Origin: Lachnospiraceae bacterium
Lineage (GTDB): Bacteria; Bacillota; Clostridia; Lachnospirales; Lachnospiraceae
Assembly: GCA_017446125.1 (NCBI GenBank)
Contig: JAFSRL010000297.1
Coordinates: forward strand, 1 to 8,657
Direction of reading: 5' to 3'
DNA length: 8,657 nt
The notes under the pieces are model-generated. The model was not told where the DNA came from and ran no database searches. It saw nothing but the letters and a program-made list of their open reading frames with translations. Shown piece after piece: positions 7,567 through 8,657 of the stretch (positions are counted from its first letter, which is position 1; every line of letters begins with the position of its first letter). Both the position numbers and the translations under genes were made by a program.

Positions 7567-8535
7567 ATGTGGTTTTGGTTATCGATCATAGCGGTTTTGT
7601 TCTGGAGCGGTTCGGATTTTTTTTCAAAGCTCGGCTCAAGGCCGGAAGATAAAAATTCCCATTGGAAGATGGTGATGGCGGTCGGTTTATTCATGGGGCT
7701 CCACGCAACAGTGGAGCTCCTTCGCGGCACGCCGTTTACCGCAAGGGATATTTTGGTGTACCTGCCGGTGTCCGCGCTTTACATTGCCGCGATGGTTTTC
7801 GGGTATGTGGGCCTGCGTCACATCGAACTCTCGATTTCGACCCCTATTTGTAACTCGTCCGGCGCCGTGGCCGCGGTGCTGATGTTTTTCTTTATGAAGG
7901 AGTCGCTTGCCGCCGTGCAGTGGGTTGCGGTGCTGCTCATCGTTGCCGCAATCTATCTGATGACGATGCTGGTGCGGAGTGAGTCAGTGGGGACGGGTAC
8001 ACTGACTCATTCTTCACAGGGTAATATCGGTTCGGTATCATCGGGTAAAAATGAGTCAGCGTACCCGTCCCCCATGACTCACTCCGCCTCGGCAGCAATC
8101 CAACAACTCCCCTGGCTTGCCATTTTATTCAGCATCCTCTACTGCATCATCGACGGTCTGGGCACCTTCGCGGATGCTTACGTGCTCGACAACTTCATCA
8201 GCGAGGATTCCGCGAACATCGCGTATGAGTATACGTTTTTGATTCTCGGCGTGCTTGCATTTTTCTATGTGCGCTTTTACCGTAAGGAGCGGATCGTGAT
8301 TGCAAAAGAGCGCCCGAAGCTCCTTGCCGGTATCTGCGAAACGGCGGGGCAGTATGCGTATATCTTTGCGCTGGGGGCGAACCCGATTGCTTCGGCGCCG
8401 CTGATTTCGTCGTACTGCGTGTTTTCGATTCTGTGGGCGAGGATCTTCTTAAAAGAAAAGCTGACCTGGAAGCAGTATGCGGTGATTGTGCTGGCGGTGA
8501 TTGGAATTATTATTCTTGGAGCTGAGGGAGAGTAG
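7567..8535 (+). CDS. EamA/DMT-superfamily transporter with in-frame repeat insertion
   Basis: A multi-spanning membrane protein of 322 aa. Two similar halves of about five hydrophobic helices each (roughly residues 1-134 and 179-318) match the ten-helix EamA (drug/metabolite transporter) plan; family members export amino acids, nucleotides or other metabolites, and the substrate here is unknown. Family proteins are usually about 280-300 aa. This one has about 38 extra residues (137-173 and edges) between the halves, Ser/Thr/Gly-rich, encoded by a palindromic repeat; without them it would be about 284 aa. The linker would lie outside the cell if the N-terminus is inside. ATG at 7567 is the only start after the in-frame TAA at 7561. 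GGAGG (7549-7553) is 13 nt away, longer than usual, so translation may be weak. It lies 26 bp after the lipoprotein gene with no terminator between. Its TAG stop sits at the edge of a second palindrome, and a copy of its 3' end lies beyond on the other strand. Confidence 0.9.
   Translation: MWFWLSIIAVLFWSGSDFFSKLGSRPEDKNSHWKMVMAVGLFMGLHATVELLRGTPFTARDILVYLPVSALYIAAMVFGYVGLRHIELSISTPICNSSGAVAAVLMFFFMKESLAAVQWVAVLLIVAAIYLMTMLVRSESVGTGTLTHSSQGNIGSVSSGKNESAYPSPMTHSASAAIQQLPWLAILFSILYCIIDGLGTFADAYVLDNFISEDSANIAYEYTFLILGVLAFFYVRFYRKERIVIAKERPKLLAGICETAGQYAYIFALGANPIASAPLISSYCVFSILWARIFLKEKLTWKQYAVIVLAVIGIIILGAEGE
7695..7720. repeat. coding-region hairpin resembling the EF-G terminator stem
   Basis: GGGGCTCCAC (7695-7704) pairs with GTGGAGCTCC (7711-7720) around loop GCAACA, a 10-bp stem with one G-U pair. 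The 9-base half-stem GGGCTCCAC is the same as in the hairpin at 5136-5167. It lies inside the transporter reading frame (MGLHATVELL) and has no U-run. Confidence 0.4.
7974..8087. repeat. REPIN-like inverted hairpin pair inside the transporter gene
   Basis: Two 38-nt arms (7974-8011 and 8050-8087) are inverted copies of each other with 3 mismatches, separated by a 38-nt spacer: 114 bp in total, a multiple of three. Each arm is itself a hairpin. The left has a perfect 10-bp stem (TGAGTCAGTG, 7980-7989, with 8000-8009) around loop GGGACGGGTA. The right has the inverse, with a 7-bp stem of TGAGTCA and TGACTCA, and loop TACCCGTCCC. This layout is that of a REP doublet (REPIN), non-autonomous elements usually moved by a RAYT-type tyrosine transposase elsewhere in the genome. 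No such transposase is in this window. The element is read through as coding sequence. Confidence 0.8.
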
Positions 8536-8657
8536 GTGACAATAAGGGACAGGTCCAAATGTCACCATGGGAAGCTGGTGACATTTGGTCCTGTCCCTTA
8601 TTGTCACCGACTCACCCTCAGCTCCAAGAATAATAATTCCCATCACCGCCAGCACAA
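8449..8657 (-). CDS. partial C-terminus of a second EamA-type transporter copy
   Basis: The minus-strand frame entering from the right edge reads VLAVMGIIILGAEGE, almost the same as the last residues of the plus-strand transporter (VLAVIGIIILGAEGE). It is thus probably the 3' end of a paralogue arranged tail to tail; most of the gene lies outside the window. Where the plus copy has TAG this copy has TCG. The frame therefore runs on through the palindrome (SVTIRDRTKCHQ) and about 90 bp antisense into the plus copy, stopping at TAA (8449-8451). The extra tail of about 54 residues is not family-like and is probably an accident of the lost stop. It may instead be a fragment or pseudogene, which cannot be decided from here. 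Confidence 0.5.
   Translation of the reverse strand, partial: VLAVMGIIILGAEGESVTIRDRTKCHQLPMVTFGPVPYCHLLSLSSKNNNSNHRQHNHRILLPGQLFF
8486..8657. repeat. long imperfect inverted repeat holding two transporter 3' ends
   Basis: Bases 8486-8566 and the reverse complement of 8577-8657 align over 81 positions without gaps, with four mismatches (left-arm positions 8502, 8529, 8534, 8554). The 10-nt centre is 8567-8576. The outer 49 bp or so of each arm is transporter coding sequence and the inner part is the palindromic element. The right arm reaches the window edge, so the repeat may be longer. Confidence 0.9.
8535..8608. repeat. second REPIN-like palindrome at the transporter stop
   Basis: Arms 8535-8566 and 8577-8608 are 32 nt each with one mismatch, around loop ATGGGAAGCT. 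Each arm again folds on itself: GGTGACA and TGTCACC close an 18-nt loop containing GGGACAGG. The core resembles the GGGACGGG of the element inside the transporter gene, with different stem sequence. As RNA the whole element forms a long stem on either strand and may act as a bidirectional terminator for the two convergent transporter copies. Confidence 0.8.

Noticed and set aside
7556..7591. Small frame starting at ATG 7556 close to GGAGG, as a leader peptide before the transporter
   Set aside because: GGAGG (7549-7553) is only 2 nt from this ATG, too close for good initiation, and the 11-residue product shows no feature of a regulatory leader.
8486..8657. Treating the terminal inverted repeat as purely an assembly or amplification fold-back
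   Set aside because: An exact fold-back would give identical arms; here there are four separated differences. The artefact is not fully excluded because the right arm runs to the window edge.

Overview
The window looks like chromosome of a Gram-positive Firmicute, most likely class Clostridia (Lachnospiraceae-like; this is an inference). Supporting signs are strong GGAGG-type ribosome binding sites, sigma-A-type promoters, a class II (Bacillus-type) EPSP synthase, a Bacillus-length TyrA with a C-terminal ACT domain, a second-type EF-G, and a lipoprotein with an acidic linker. No rRNA, tRNA, CRISPR array or transposase gene is visible.

Layout. At the left edge an extended -10 promoter drives a small PilZ-like protein (+). 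It ends exactly where the convergent aromatic operon ends. That operon, tyrA-aroA (- strand), encodes prephenate dehydrogenase and 3-phosphoshikimate 1-carboxyvinyltransferase, two steps of tyrosine and chorismate synthesis. A 122-bp divergent promoter region follows. The tyrA promoter places its predicted +1 on the A of the tyrA ATG, so the message looks leaderless. In the other direction a TTGTAA-17-TAAAAT promoter, with a GTCCC/GGGAC dyad over its start site, serves an EF-G-like GTPase (697 aa) whose G motifs are unusual. A 13-bp hairpin ends that unit. A new promoter then serves a 764-aa lipoprotein with a C-terminal parallel beta-helix, and an EamA/DMT-type transporter lies 26 bp further on.

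The right end is the most unusual part. The transporter gene carries a 114-bp (38 codons) inverted pair of small hairpins (REPIN-like) in frame, in the linker between its two EamA halves. A second REPIN-like palindrome begins at its stop codon. That palindrome is the centre of a larger imperfect inverted repeat whose arms include the 3' end of the transporter gene. A second, opposite-strand copy of the transporter 3' end therefore runs off the right edge, tail to tail with the first. The four mismatches between the 81-bp arms argue for a real, diverged inverted duplication rather than an exact fold-back artefact. In the second copy the TAG stop is TCG, so its frame continues through the palindrome and antisense into the first copy.

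The units do not form one pathway: amino-acid biosynthesis, a translation factor, a surface lipoprotein with a transporter, and a c-di-GMP-type domain protein lie side by side. The mobile palindromic repeats and the gene duplication they surround are the best lead here.
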